59,744 bases of DNA from assembly GCA_963588905.1 (NCBI GenBank), contig CAVAJF010000003.1, positions 1 to 59,744 of the forward strand, written 5' to 3'. The DNA is from Butyricicoccus_A sp963588905. Lineage in GTDB: Bacteria > Bacillota > Clostridia > Oscillospirales > Butyricicoccaceae. The notes under the pieces are model-generated. The model saw only the letters and a program-made list of their open reading frames with translations. It did not search any database and had not been told where the DNA came from. Shown here piece by piece: positions 1-7,562 of the stretch. Made by a program: the position numbers and the translations under genes. Positions within the stretch are counted from its first letter, which is position 1. Each line of letters opens with the position of its first letter.

Positions 1-13
1 AGCGCGAACTCTC

Positions 14-214
14 CACTTCCGTTAACAATTAACGAAAGTCCGCACCAGTAGGGCAGATGTGGGAACTCCCACTTCCGTTAACAATTAACGAAAGTCCGCA
101 CCGGTAGGGCAGAAGCGCGAATCCCACTTCCGTTAACAATTAACGAAAGTCCGCACCGGTAGGGCAGAAGTGCGAAACCCACTTCCGTTAACGATTAACG
201 AAAGCAGGGCAGAA
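14..214. repeat. Tandem iteron-like repeats (4 units)
   Basis: Four direct repeats start at 14, 70, 125 and 180, with a period of 55-56 bp. Each opens with CACTTCCGTTAAC and contains a near-palindrome (CTTCCGTTAAC with TTAACGAAAG). The rest of the unit (CGCACC, GTAGGGCAGA) is also conserved in the first three. The fourth is shortened, losing about 10 bp after the palindrome. Because both halves of the unit are conserved, this is not a CRISPR repeat-spacer pattern. Binding by the adjacent RepA-like protein is likely by analogy with iteron plasmids. Confidence 0.75.
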
Positions 215-280
215 AAAACAGCCGCTTTTTATTGTGTCGCGTGCTGTCGAAAACTTTTTTTATTTGATTAAAAAAAATGC

Positions 281-309
281 TTGCTTTTTTCGAAAATCCA
301 TTGTATAAT
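281..309 (+). promoter_or_regulatory. Promoter inside the origin region
   Basis: A -35 TTGCTT at 281-286 and a -10 TATAAT at 304-309 are separated by 17 bp. It points rightward, toward the 3' end of the leftward repA gene. No coding sequence follows; a long hairpin does, so an untranslated or antisense RNA is the likely product. Confidence 0.55.
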
Positions 310-315
310 GATCGA

Positions 316-395
316 AGAGAATAAATAATAAGAAACGCGGAACACGCTGTGCAAGACTTTTGACGATTGTGTCTTGTATAGCGTGTTTTGCTTTG
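316..395 (+). ncRNA. Candidate small RNA near the origin
   Basis: Transcription from the 281-309 promoter would start near 316. A 17-bp stem (341-357 pairing with 371-387, two G-U pairs) is followed by the T-rich TTGCTTTG, resembling an intrinsic terminator. The product would be about 80 nt. A role in copy control or priming is speculation based on position only. Confidence 0.4.
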
Positions 396-415
396 TCTCG
401 AAATTTGTCGATACA

Positions 416-438
416 CTTCCGTTAATCATTAACGGAAG
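416..438. repeat. Perfect palindrome of the iteron family
   Basis: CTTCCGTTAA and TTAACGGAAG flank a three-base centre, giving a fully symmetric version of the iteron core 180 bp beyond the array. A symmetric site separate from asymmetric iterons often binds dimeric initiator as an operator. It is, however, at the 3' side of repA rather than over its promoter. Confidence 0.6.
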
Positions 439-446
439 TAAAAGCG

Positions 447-495
447 CAAGAACCCACACGAGGTATACCAGGTATACTTCTCGTGTGGGTTCTTG
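447..495. repeat. Long hairpin beyond the repA stop
   Basis: A perfect 16-bp inverted repeat (447-462 with 480-495) encloses an inner GTATAC/GTATAC pair, so nearly the whole 49 nt can fold. It lies 56 bp past the repA stop. Neither side has a proper T-run, so it is only partly terminator-like. It could end repA transcription or act as a single-strand initiation structure. Confidence 0.5.
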
Positions 496-550
496 TTGTA
501 TTGGGCAAAATCATTTTATGTTACACAAACAAATGGGTATAGTATTCCCC

Positions 551-1525
551 TCAGAAATTAAATCCCTTCAGCTGTTGTCCCATGCTGTGCAGCAACGTTT
601 CGTCATGCATATACGCATGATAAACATACACCTCCGCCAAATACTTGGTGAGCGGTGTCAGCTGTTCAAAGGTATCGTTCCACCAGTCTATCAGTTCCCC
701 ACGGCGCACGGCAGCGAGCAGCAGCTGCATCTCATCCATGGCGGTATACCGTTCTCCGGTCGGGAAATTTTTATGTACGCCAGCTCGATACAGCATGGCG
801 AGAACATAATGCTTGCGATTTCGGATGTCTTTTCGCAGTCGTACCGTCTCCAAAATCTTTTCGACATCCCGACGAGACAGCCTAAACAGGGATTCCTTGC
901 ACGCTTCCGGCGTGACGGAAGCTCCGTCGATATAAATGGTCTTGTCGTCGCAGATCGCATCACAGATAGCGTCCGTCACTTCTTCCGCCTCTTCCGGAGA
1001 GAAATCTTCACTGAGTGTATCCTCTTCAATCATATCCTTGACAACTTCTCTGCAAGCGTCTTTTTCCAGCTCTTTGCTCTGTGCAGCAGACAACTCGCCG
1101 TTCGGATTGGCGACAGACAGCAGGGTTACGCCCTTGTTTAATTCTTCTTCCCGAATGCGGCGCGGTTTGCCGTCCGTGTTTGCAATTGGCTCCTCAAAGA
1201 CCACATATTCGCTGCGAATGCGCAAATTTCGCTTGCTTAACACGTCTACACGTACAACAAAGCCCTCTCGCATGAGCTCATCCATACAGCGCTTGATACA
1301 GCCGATAGATTCTTTGAACACATGAGACAGGCCTTTTAATGTCATCGTCCACCGGTCATTTTCCGAAACAGGCGTAAACGAGCTGTCGCGCTGACCAATC
1401 AAGTAGGTCATCAGCATTTTCGCCTTCATAGAAATCTTTTGCGAATGAATCAGGCTGTTCGGAACCTTGGTAAAACCGGTTTGATATTCTGTTCGATTGA
1501 TAGTTAAATTAACTGCTACACCCAT
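551..1525 (-). CDS. Replication initiator, RepA-like
   Basis: Probable plasmid replication initiator of 324 aa. The N-terminal third (about residues 10-115) looks like the winged-helix domain of Firmicutes RepA proteins, beginning with a phrase of the form FTKVPNSLI and a segment on fixed drug-like cell signals. The middle is acidic and probably a linker. The C-terminal part around SRRDVEKILETVRLR resembles the DUF6017-type helical domain found in these initiators. The start at 1525 is preferred over 1591 because GAGGTG lies six bases upstream. The gene reads leftward away from the par operon and toward the iterons. Its promoter lies at 1787-1815, leaving a leader of about 250 nt. Confidence 0.75.
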   Translation of the reverse strand: MGVAVNLTINRTEYQTGFTKVPNSLIHSQKISMKAKMLMTYLIGQRDSSFTPVSENDRWTMTLKGLSHVFKESIGCIKRCMDELMREGFVVRVDVLSKRNLRIRSEYVVFEEPIANTDGKPRRIREEELNKGVTLLSVANPNGELSAAQSKELEKDACREVVKDMIEEDTLSEDFSPEEAEEVTDAICDAICDDKTIYIDGASVTPEACKESLFRLSRRDVEKILETVRLRKDIRNRKHYVLAMLYRAGVHKNFPTGERYTAMDEMQLLLAAVRRGELIDWWNDTFEQLTPLTKYLAEVYVYHAYMHDETLLHSMGQQLKGFNF

Positions 1526-1786
1526 GATGGCACCTCTGTATTGTAATTTCTGTACAAAAAAAGTGCTGTTATCCTTCAACAACACTTCCATACAATCTTA
1601 CCATACAAAAGGAATACATTTTATCAGGGGGACATGGTATATACGATAATAAATTGAACGTAGGGACGATATACGATACGTCCTGTATACTTTTGTAAAA
1701 ACGACGATTGTACAGAGAATAAAATGAGAAAATAAGAAAACAAAAAGATAAGAAATAAAAATATTCAAAATATAACTATGTATGAT

Positions 1787-1815
1787 ATTATAGCGGATGT
1801 CTGATAACTTGTCAA
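1787..1815 (-). promoter_or_regulatory. repA promoter
   Basis: On the minus strand TTGACA (1810-1815) and TATAAT (1787-1792) are both consensus and 17 bp apart. The next leftward gene is repA, whose start is about 255 bp downstream, so the mRNA has a long AT-rich leader containing short inverted repeats. Such leaders often carry copy-number control, which here is inference. Confidence 0.7.
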
Positions 1816-1909
1816 GATTTTTTTAGCTAGTCATGCTCTATCTCTTATAAATCATAATATACTATTTCTTAGTCTTATATCTAAATCATATTATATATGT
1901 ATCTGGTTT

Positions 1910-1953
1910 CGTAATTTCGATTTCCGTAATATCCATTTTCGAAATTACGGAAA
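1910..1953. repeat. Nested inverted repeats upstream of par operon
   Basis: CGTAATTTCGA (1910-1920) is inverted at 1939-1949, and TTTCCGTAAT (1921-1930) is inverted at 1944-1953. The two pairs overlap. This sits about 70 bp upstream of the -35 element of the par operon. It is a good candidate for the par operator or centromere bound by the small RHH-like protein or ParB. Confidence 0.5.
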
Positions 1954-2022
1954 TAAGAACGACGGATGTCACTCTGTGACGAATGCTTTTGAATTTCATT
2001 GAAATCTTTTCGCATATATTGC

Positions 2023-2052
2023 TTGACGGATAGATGACAAACAGCATATAAT
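2023..2052 (+). promoter_or_regulatory. par operon promoter
   Basis: TTGACG (2023-2028) and TATAAT (2047-2052) are separated by 18 bp. The first gene starts 24 bp downstream with an AGAGGTG ribosome binding site. Confidence 0.65.
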
Positions 2053-2075
2053 AGATGCATAAAGAGGTGATTTTT

Positions 2076-2237
2076 ATGGCAGGCAATACCAAGCTGACGA
2101 CCGTCCGCTGGCCGGTTGAATTATATAGCAAAATCGAACGGGAAGCCGAGAAAAAGGGCTTACCTGTTGCGAGCTACATTCGTATGATCGTGAAAGAGCG
2201 CATGGACGCGATAGAAGAAAAGGAAGTGGGAAGATGA
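2076..2237 (+). CDS. Small RHH-like DNA-binding protein
   Basis: A 53-aa protein. It has a short beta-like start (TKLTTVRWPVELYSKIE) followed by two helices ending SYIRMIVKERM, which is the layout of ribbon-helix-helix (CopG/Arc) repressors. The start at 2076 is chosen because AGAGGTG lies just upstream; the in-frame ATG at 2055 precedes that site. The stop overlaps the ParA start (ATGA), so the two are translationally coupled. The likely role is autoregulation of the par operon or a centromere-binding accessory; the exact function is inferred from position. Confidence 0.65.
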   Translation: MAGNTKLTTVRWPVELYSKIEREAEKKGLPVASYIRMIVKERMDAIEEKEVGR

Positions 2238-3007
2238 GCTGTTCTGTCATTGCGTTTTCCAATCAGAAGGGCGGCGTGGGCAAATCGACGTCGGTTGTCG
2301 CGACTGCCGGATGCCTGCTGAGCCGCGGCTATTCGGTGCTGGTGATTGATACCGACCCGCAGGCAACCGCGTCTTCGTATATGGTTCCTGACTTTGAACA
2401 GCAGGAAGAGGGCAGAGAGGCTTCGCTGTATCATCTCATCATGGATGAGAATATCAGCGTGCCGGACAGCATCGTACATACCACGTCCGGCGATTTGATT
2501 ACCGCTTCCTTTTTGCTCTATGATATGGATCGGCTGGGTGTCGGCACGTCTGCCATCAAGGAGATTGTAGACGAGGTGCGCGAAAAGTACGACTTTATTT
2601 TGATTGACACGCCGCCAAATCTCGGCTGGCTGCAGACGGCAGCTTTGGAAGCGACGGATTATATCGTCATTCCGACCAAGGCGACCGCGCAGAGTATCCG
2701 CGGCATCCCGACGTTCTTTGACACGGTGTACTATGTGCAGAACACCAATCCGGATCTGCGCATCTTGGGCTTCTTGATTACCATGTCCAGCAAGCGCGTG
2801 CGCGCCTGCAAGGCGATTGCCGGAGAATTGGAGACCATCGCCCAGCAAATGGGCTGTCAGGTATTCCCGGAATGGATTCGTCTGGCAGAAGGATTGTTTG
2901 GTGAATCGGAAGCCATGCACACCAATGTGTTCCAGATGCATCGCAAGAACAATGCGCTCAAGGATTATGAGGCCTTTGTCGATGCGCTTGTAAAGGCGGT
3001 GAAGTGA
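2234..3007 (+). CDS. parA: ParA-family partition ATPase
   Basis: A 257-aa partition ATPase that would move replicon copies by cycling on the nucleoid. The deviant Walker A motif KGGVGKST lies near residues 13-20, Walker A' near DTDPQATAS, and Walker B near ILIDTPPNLG. There is no N-terminal helix-turn-helix extension, so this is the short type, where repression is done by a partner protein. ATGA overlap with the small gene upstream and a one-base gap before ParB indicate a single operon. Confidence 0.92.
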   Translation: MSCSVIAFSNQKGGVGKSTSVVATAGCLLSRGYSVLVIDTDPQATASSYMVPDFEQQEEGREASLYHLIMDENISVPDSIVHTTSGDLITASFLLYDMDRLGVGTSAIKEIVDEVREKYDFILIDTPPNLGWLQTAALEATDYIVIPTKATAQSIRGIPTFFDTVYYVQNTNPDLRILGFLITMSSKRVRACKAIAGELETIAQQMGCQVFPEWIRLAEGLFGESEAMHTNVFQMHRKNNALKDYEAFVDALVKAVK

Positions 3008-3008
3008 C

Positions 3009-4031
3009 ATGGCACGAGGAGGCAAACCGATTATTCCGACAGGCGGCACAGCGCAGCGCATTCAGGATCAGCGCAACCGTTCGACCCACTCGATTCCGCT
3101 GGACAAGCTGATTCCGTATCATCGAGAGAATGTGAACGGCAATCCGATTTTCCGTGATTACTCGCAGGACAAGCTGGAGCAGCTGGCGAACAGCTTAGAG
3201 CGGGACGGACAGGTAGAGAACATCATTGTGTTCCCGTCCGAGCAGCAGCCGGGCATGTATGAGGTGCTGTCCGGCAAGCAGCGCACGCGCGCGGCGCGGT
3301 TGGTACAGCAAAAACATCCCGAGCGCAGCACACTAAATGCCACAATTTTGGATTTGCAGGCTGTAAAGGCCAACACCTTTGCACTGGGTGATTTGACCTA
3401 TGTTTTGACTAATGTACACCGCAGAGACCAATTATTGATCTCTGAATTGGGCATGGCGTTTGAGATGCAGTTTCAAGCGGAAAAGCATCAGGGAAAAACG
3501 GCAAAGGAAGGAAAGGACACGCTCACGCAGCTGGCAGAGCAGAACCAGACCTCGCCGTCCTTTATCAAGTGCGCCCGACAGTTTATCCCGGCAATTGCCA
3601 TTCCTGAGATTATCGCGCTGGCAGACAGCGGGAGTATCCCTGTGTCTGCGGCATCGCAGACGCTAACGCGCATGAACAAGGCAACCCAGCGCGGACTGAT
3701 AGACATGCTCCGGCAGGCGAGTGAGCCGGAAGAGCTGTCCAGCTATTGCAAGAAAAAGCTGACCACGGCTGCCCTGCGCGCCCTCAAAGAGGTCTATGAC
3801 ACGCGCGTCGCGGCGGCGGAAGACCCGGAGAGCAATGTCTTGACGCGAGAGGACGTCGCGTTTTTGTTCGCAGATACGAGGCCAAAGACCGTGTTCAAAG
3901 TGCCGACCAAAAAGGCGTTGCAGGCAGTCATCCCGGAACAGCTGTGGGGAGACCAAAAGGCCGCTTCGGAATATCTCGTCAAGGCGATGGAGGAGCTGAA
4001 GCGGTATAAGGAAAAGTATGGGGAGTTGTGA
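3009..4031 (+). CDS. parB: ParB-family partition protein
   Basis: A 340-aa ParB/Spo0J-like protein. The N-terminal ParB domain (about residues 25-115) contains GKQRTRAARL, matching the arginine-rich box used for CTP binding in this family. A helix-turn-helix segment follows around TQLAEQNQTSPSFIK. The C-terminal third is probably the dimerisation region. It follows parA by one base. The DNA site it binds is unknown; the nested repeats at 1910-1953 are the nearest candidate. Confidence 0.9.
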   Translation: MARGGKPIIPTGGTAQRIQDQRNRSTHSIPLDKLIPYHRENVNGNPIFRDYSQDKLEQLANSLERDGQVENIIVFPSEQQPGMYEVLSGKQRTRAARLVQQKHPERSTLNATILDLQAVKANTFALGDLTYVLTNVHRRDQLLISELGMAFEMQFQAEKHQGKTAKEGKDTLTQLAEQNQTSPSFIKCARQFIPAIAIPEIIALADSGSIPVSAASQTLTRMNKATQRGLIDMLRQASEPEELSSYCKKKLTTAALRALKEVYDTRVAAAEDPESNVLTREDVAFLFADTRPKTVFKVPTKKALQAVIPEQLWGDQKAASEYLVKAMEELKRYKEKYGEL

Positions 4032-4037
4032 GACAAG

Positions 4038-4067
4038 AAGAGCAAGCCTGTGAAGGCTTGCTCTTTT
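4038..4067 (+). terminator. Intrinsic terminator after parB
   Basis: An 11-bp perfect stem (4038-4048 with 4055-4065) with a six-base loop ends in TTTT. It begins just after the parB stop and separates the par operon from the AT-rich TIR genes. Confidence 0.8.
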
Positions 4068-4080
4068 GGAAGGGAAAACT

Positions 4081-5064
4081 ATGAAGTACGATGCATTTAT
4101 CAGCTATCGACGTGACAATGGATTTTTGATGGCACAAGTGATTCACGATCATTTAGAAGAACGGGGAATTCACTGTTTTCTTGATTTAGAGGAATTACAA
4201 GCTGGAGTATTTGATGAAAAAATTTATGATGCGATTCGAGATAGTCCGAATTTTATCTTGATTTTGCAACCGAATGCCTTGGATAGATGTACAGAGAAAG
4301 AAGATTGGGTTGGAAAAGAAATCATAGCAGCAACAGAGATGAAGAAAAAAGTCATTCCTGTTTTATGTGAAGGATTTAAGTGGCCAAAGGCTTTATATCC
4401 GAAATTACCGATACAAATCAAAAATATTGAAAATGTAAATGCTGTACAGGCCAGTCAATATTATTTACAGGCTATGATAGATAAATTGATTGAGTTTATG
4501 GTAGAACTTTATCCTGTTCAGATAACAACAAATAGATCTGATACAATAAGCAAATCTATTTCTACAAAAAATTATTTTTTAGAAGGAATGAAAAGAGACA
4601 TTCACAGCGTAGACATGGCATTTCATGCTGGAGCATGGTGGCATTGGGATGGAGATATGGTCGACATATTATACAGCTTGTTAGAATCTAAAACATCTAT
4701 AAAGGTTTTATTAAACACACCAGAAGCTGCGGAATTGTTGGGAAGTCATATGAGAAATCGACGACAACGGTATCGGAAGTTTGAGGAATGTATCTCCGAT
4801 TGGAAGGACGTTGAGGAAAAATATTCAGAATACTTGGAAGTAAGAGTATCTGATCTTCCTTTGTTGAGAAGATATTATCATATCCATTATCAAGAAGAAA
4901 AATATGATACAGTCAATGTGATGCATTATACCTATGCAAATCCAAAGATTGAAAAAGATTTTCAATCTATTTTTGGGATGGAATCTGATTATTTTCGATT
5001 ATATCAGTCGGAATTTGAATATCTGTGGGAAAATGCAGATCCTATTGATTCACTGAAAAACTAG
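4081..5064 (+). CDS. TIR-domain protein, putative defence effector
   Basis: A 327-aa protein with an N-terminal TIR domain (about 1-150). It opens MKYDAFISYRRDNG, and EDWVGKEI fits the usual bacterial position of the catalytic glutamate of NAD-cleaving TIRs. Residues about 165-327 form a second domain I cannot name, with a KVLLNTPEAAELLG segment and many aromatic residues; it could sense a ligand or partner. The ATG at 4081 has GGAAGGG upstream; an in-frame TTG at 4066 sits in the terminator stem. The gene is visibly more AT-rich than the par genes. It lies 58 bp before a second TIR gene, suggesting a two-protein system. Confidence 0.8.
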   Translation: MKYDAFISYRRDNGFLMAQVIHDHLEERGIHCFLDLEELQAGVFDEKIYDAIRDSPNFILILQPNALDRCTEKEDWVGKEIIAATEMKKKVIPVLCEGFKWPKALYPKLPIQIKNIENVNAVQASQYYLQAMIDKLIEFMVELYPVQITTNRSDTISKSISTKNYFLEGMKRDIHSVDMAFHAGAWWHWDGDMVDILYSLLESKTSIKVLLNTPEAAELLGSHMRNRRQRYRKFEECISDWKDVEEKYSEYLEVRVSDLPLLRRYYHIHYQEEKYDTVNVMHYTYANPKIEKDFQSIFGMESDYFRLYQSEFEYLWENADPIDSLKN

Positions 5065-5122
5065 AATTTCTTAAAACAAGCCGTGTATATGTTAAGTATA
5101 AATGTTAGGGGGAGAAGTCAAA

Positions 5123-6142
5123 ATGCTCGTGATTTTATATGGAACGACGGTGGAAATGGGAAAGAAAAGCCGACAGTATTTTTTAGATAGTGGATTTGAA
5201 TATATTCAGAAATACCACTATGTTCCCGATGATTTTGCACTCCAGACCAGATTTGGAAAACGGCGAGAATCAACCAAAGAAGAAGCGCTGAACTGTGACT
5301 TTGTTTATGAGAACAATGGAATGTTTGTTGGATTTCATAAGGAACAGATTATCGATGCCGTAAGAGGAAGAAAGAAATGTCTGCTCACTGCATCGTCTCA
5401 GACACTTGATTTTATCCGGCAGATTAAGGCAGCATATGGAGATTATGTAACCGTTATTGGTACATATATTGATGATCGCACGCTGAAAAAGATGTTTGAA
5501 GCATTGCCGGGTGTGACACCAGAGGAACAAAAGAGAAGAATTGAGATAGGCGTGCAAATTAAAAAATCGCTTGTAACAGATAGAAAGTTATTTGATTATA
5601 TCGTCATGTATGGAGGAGAAGATTCTCCATTCAATTATGAAGCGTTGAACATACAGTATGATTATATACTTGAACGCGCGGAACGACGCGAGGAAGAACT
5701 TAATAACAAGATGTATGTGGAAATACCATATACTGGCAGAGAAAATTATATTTTTGTGAGCTATTCCCATGCAGATACCGAAAAAGTATTTTCCATTCTT
5801 CATACATTGCAATTTGCAGGATATAGAATTTGGTATGACGAAGGAATTCAAGGAGGAGAAAACTGGAAAAAAATCATTGCTTCGAAGATACAAGACACGA
5901 AATGCAAAGATTTTCTTCTGTTTTCCTCTGAACATTCCACTGAGTCCAGACATGTAAAAGCTGAAATAAATCTTGCGTTGAACTTGGACAAAAAGATTAC
6001 CACGGTGCGTTTAGACGGTGCAACGTTTGATATGGATCTGGAAATGTATCTTACAAACGATCACTATCTTGTGGTTAGAGAAAATAGAACATTTGATGAG
6101 GAGATTGTACGTGCGATGGATGATACAACGAGAATTTCATGA
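5123..6142 (+). CDS. Guanylate-kinase-like domain fused to TIR
   Basis: A 339-aa protein. Residues 1 to about 190 resemble the guanylate kinase/PhnN fold: a first strand MLVILYGT, an FVYENNGMFVGF segment in the GMP-binding position, and FDYIVMYGGED near the end. The P-loop is altered to GTTVEMGKKS, so kinase activity is doubtful. Residues about 205-330 form a TIR domain (YIFVSYSHADTEKV, WYDEGIQGGENW, SRHVKAEI with the probable catalytic Glu). The start at 5123 follows AGGGGGA; the ATG at 5102 precedes it. Cotranscription with the TIR gene upstream is likely. The most economical reading is a nucleotide-sensing or decoy kinase domain controlling a TIR NADase, which is inference. Confidence 0.72.
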   Translation: MLVILYGTTVEMGKKSRQYFLDSGFEYIQKYHYVPDDFALQTRFGKRRESTKEEALNCDFVYENNGMFVGFHKEQIIDAVRGRKKCLLTASSQTLDFIRQIKAAYGDYVTVIGTYIDDRTLKKMFEALPGVTPEEQKRRIEIGVQIKKSLVTDRKLFDYIVMYGGEDSPFNYEALNIQYDYILERAERREEELNNKMYVEIPYTGRENYIFVSYSHADTEKVFSILHTLQFAGYRIWYDEGIQGGENWKKIIASKIQDTKCKDFLLFSSEHSTESRHVKAEINLALNLDKKITTVRLDGATFDMDLEMYLTNDHYLVVRENRTFDEEIVRAMDDTTRIS

Positions 6143-6153
6143 TAGACTAGATA

Positions 6154-6203
6154 AAAATCCTTCTAATGTAGGGTCGAAAACGTCCTATATTAGGAGGATT
6201 TTG
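6154..6203 (+). terminator. Terminator-like hairpin after TIR genes
   Basis: A roughly 20-bp stem with a few mismatches (6154-6173 with 6183-6202) has outer arms AAAATCCT and AGGATTTT. It sits 12 bp after the stop of the second TIR gene. Its symmetric A/T ends would let it act in both directions. Confidence 0.65.
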
Positions 6204-6262
6204 TTATACGCGAAAAGAACAATCATAAATTTGGCTAAATTTATGATAAAAATCTGAAAAAA

Positions 6263-6291
6263 TTGACTTTTCATTTTAAAATAAGTATAAT
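6263..6291 (+). promoter_or_regulatory. fic promoter
   Basis: TTGACT (6263-6268) and TATAAT (6286-6291) are 17 bp apart and point at the Fic gene 52 bp downstream, so the Fic gene is transcribed separately from the TIR pair. Confidence 0.7.
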
Positions 6292-6342
6292 TTATATCAT
6301 AACATCGCATGATACTTTCACAGAATGATCATTGAGGTTGAT

Positions 6343-7554
6343 ATGATGAACTATGAGCCGTTAGGAAAGCTGTATTATAAAGAACACGAGCGATATGAAG
6401 AAATCTGCGCGGCACGGTATCATGAACCGGATACCATGCATTTAAACTTTGACATCCACGGAAATCCTGCATTTTTGGTTTCTCGCGCAAAGCTTTGGGA
6501 GCGAATGCTGGAAATCCAGCGTTTGAACACGGTTGTTGTGCGCCTGCGCGGACAGCTGCCCGGTATTGCCCTAGAGCAATTCACCAATCGATGCTTGGTG
6601 GATGAAATTGTTCTAACCAATGATATTGAGGGCGTCAGCAGCACGCGGAGAGAAATTCATGATGTTTTAGAGAAACTGCAGAGCAAAAAGGATCAGAAGC
6701 CCAAACGATTTTTGGGACTGACCAAACAATATCTGCGTCTGCGCGCAGGCGATACGATTCCGTTAAAGACCTGTCAGGATTTGCGTACACTCTATGACGA
6801 ATTGGTGTTGCCGGAAGTGCTGGAGGAAGATCCGGCGGATCGACCGGATGGACAGTATTTTCGGAAAGAAGCGGTTTCCGTGATGAGCCCATCACAAAAA
6901 GTGCTTCATCAGGGCGTACAGCCGGAGTCAAAAATTATTTCTGCCATGGATCAGGCACTGGCATTTCTCCATGATATGTCTGTGGAGCCGTTGCTGCGCG
7001 TCAGTGCGTTTCACTATTTATTTGGATATATTCATCCATTTTACAATGGCAATGGACGGCTATCCCGTTTTATCAGCAGTTATTTTCTGTCCAAAGATCT
7101 GGATCCGCTCGTCAGCTACCGTCTTTCTTATACGATAAAAGAAAATATTCGTGCATATTATGATGCATTTAAAGTTTGTAATGACAGACGAAACAAAGGT
7201 GACATCACACCGTTTGTACTGACATTTTTGGAGATCATCGCAGAAGCGATGCGGCAGCTGACAGAAGCCTTGCAAAGACGCTCGATGGATTTGAACTATT
7301 ATGATGCATTCCTTCGCAAAGACAGCTTTTTTGCAGAGGATAGACAACGGTATCCGATTGCATATTTGCTGCTGCAAGGCACCTTGTTTTCTCATGAAGG
7401 TATTTCGACGAAAGAACTGGAACAATTCTCTCATTTGTCGTATATGACGTTAAAAAAACGATTGGATGACATGGCACAGCATGGGTATCTGCTCATACAG
7501 TCAAGCGGAAGAGAAAAACAGTATCGCTTACATTTGGAACGATTGGAAAAATAA
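6343..7554 (+). CDS. Fic family protein
   Basis: A Fic-domain protein of about 403 aa, a family that transfers AMP or related groups from nucleotides to proteins. The active-site motif HPFYNGNGR (consensus HPFxxGNGR) lies in the middle. Upstream, TNDIEG fits the inhibitory helix motif (S/T)xxxE(G/N), so the enzyme is probably self-inhibited by an internal N-terminal helix. The C-terminal 60 residues look like a winged helix (ISTKELEQFSHLSYMTLKKR). Starts at 6343 or 6346 follow TGAGGTTG; 6325 lies before it. It sits just after the TIR genes and could belong to the same defence cargo, or it may be an independent stress regulator. Confidence 0.85.
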   Translation: MMNYEPLGKLYYKEHERYEEICAARYHEPDTMHLNFDIHGNPAFLVSRAKLWERMLEIQRLNTVVVRLRGQLPGIALEQFTNRCLVDEIVLTNDIEGVSSTRREIHDVLEKLQSKKDQKPKRFLGLTKQYLRLRAGDTIPLKTCQDLRTLYDELVLPEVLEEDPADRPDGQYFRKEAVSVMSPSQKVLHQGVQPESKIISAMDQALAFLHDMSVEPLLRVSAFHYLFGYIHPFYNGNGRLSRFISSYFLSKDLDPLVSYRLSYTIKENIRAYYDAFKVCNDRRNKGDITPFVLTFLEIIAEAMRQLTEALQRRSMDLNYYDAFLRKDSFFAEDRQRYPIAYLLLQGTLFSHEGISTKELEQFSHLSYMTLKKRLDDMAQHGYLLIQSSGREKQYRLHLERLEK

Positions 7555-7562
7555 ATAGCGTT

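Larger units (their letters stand above)
1..550. other. Origin-like noncoding region
   Basis: No convincing protein gene lies here. The region holds four tandem iteron-like units, a separate perfect palindrome of the same family, a promoter followed by a strong hairpin, and a second long hairpin next to the 3' end of repA. This combination beside a RepA/ParA/ParB set is what a replication origin looks like. The assignment is inference; no DnaA boxes or AT-rich unwinding element were proven. Confidence 0.6.
1592..2075. other. AT-rich divergent region between repA and par genes
   Basis: No gene is supported here. It carries the leftward repA promoter, a short repeat around 1660-1675 (GGGACG with CGTCC), nested inverted repeats at 1910-1953, and the rightward par promoter. 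A centromere for the ParB protein could lie here. The canonical chromosomal parS sequence was not seen. Confidence 0.5.

Noticed and set aside
14..214. Possible CRISPR array from regularly spaced repeats
   Set aside because: The sequence between repeated cores is also conserved and no cas genes are present; it fits iterons.
374..1141. 255-codon rightward frame across repA
   Set aside because: Antisense shadow of repA with arginine-rich, family-free content and no ribosome site.
1592..4031. Canonical chromosomal parS site
   Set aside because: No TGTTTCACGTGAAACA-like sequence found here; only non-canonical repeats.
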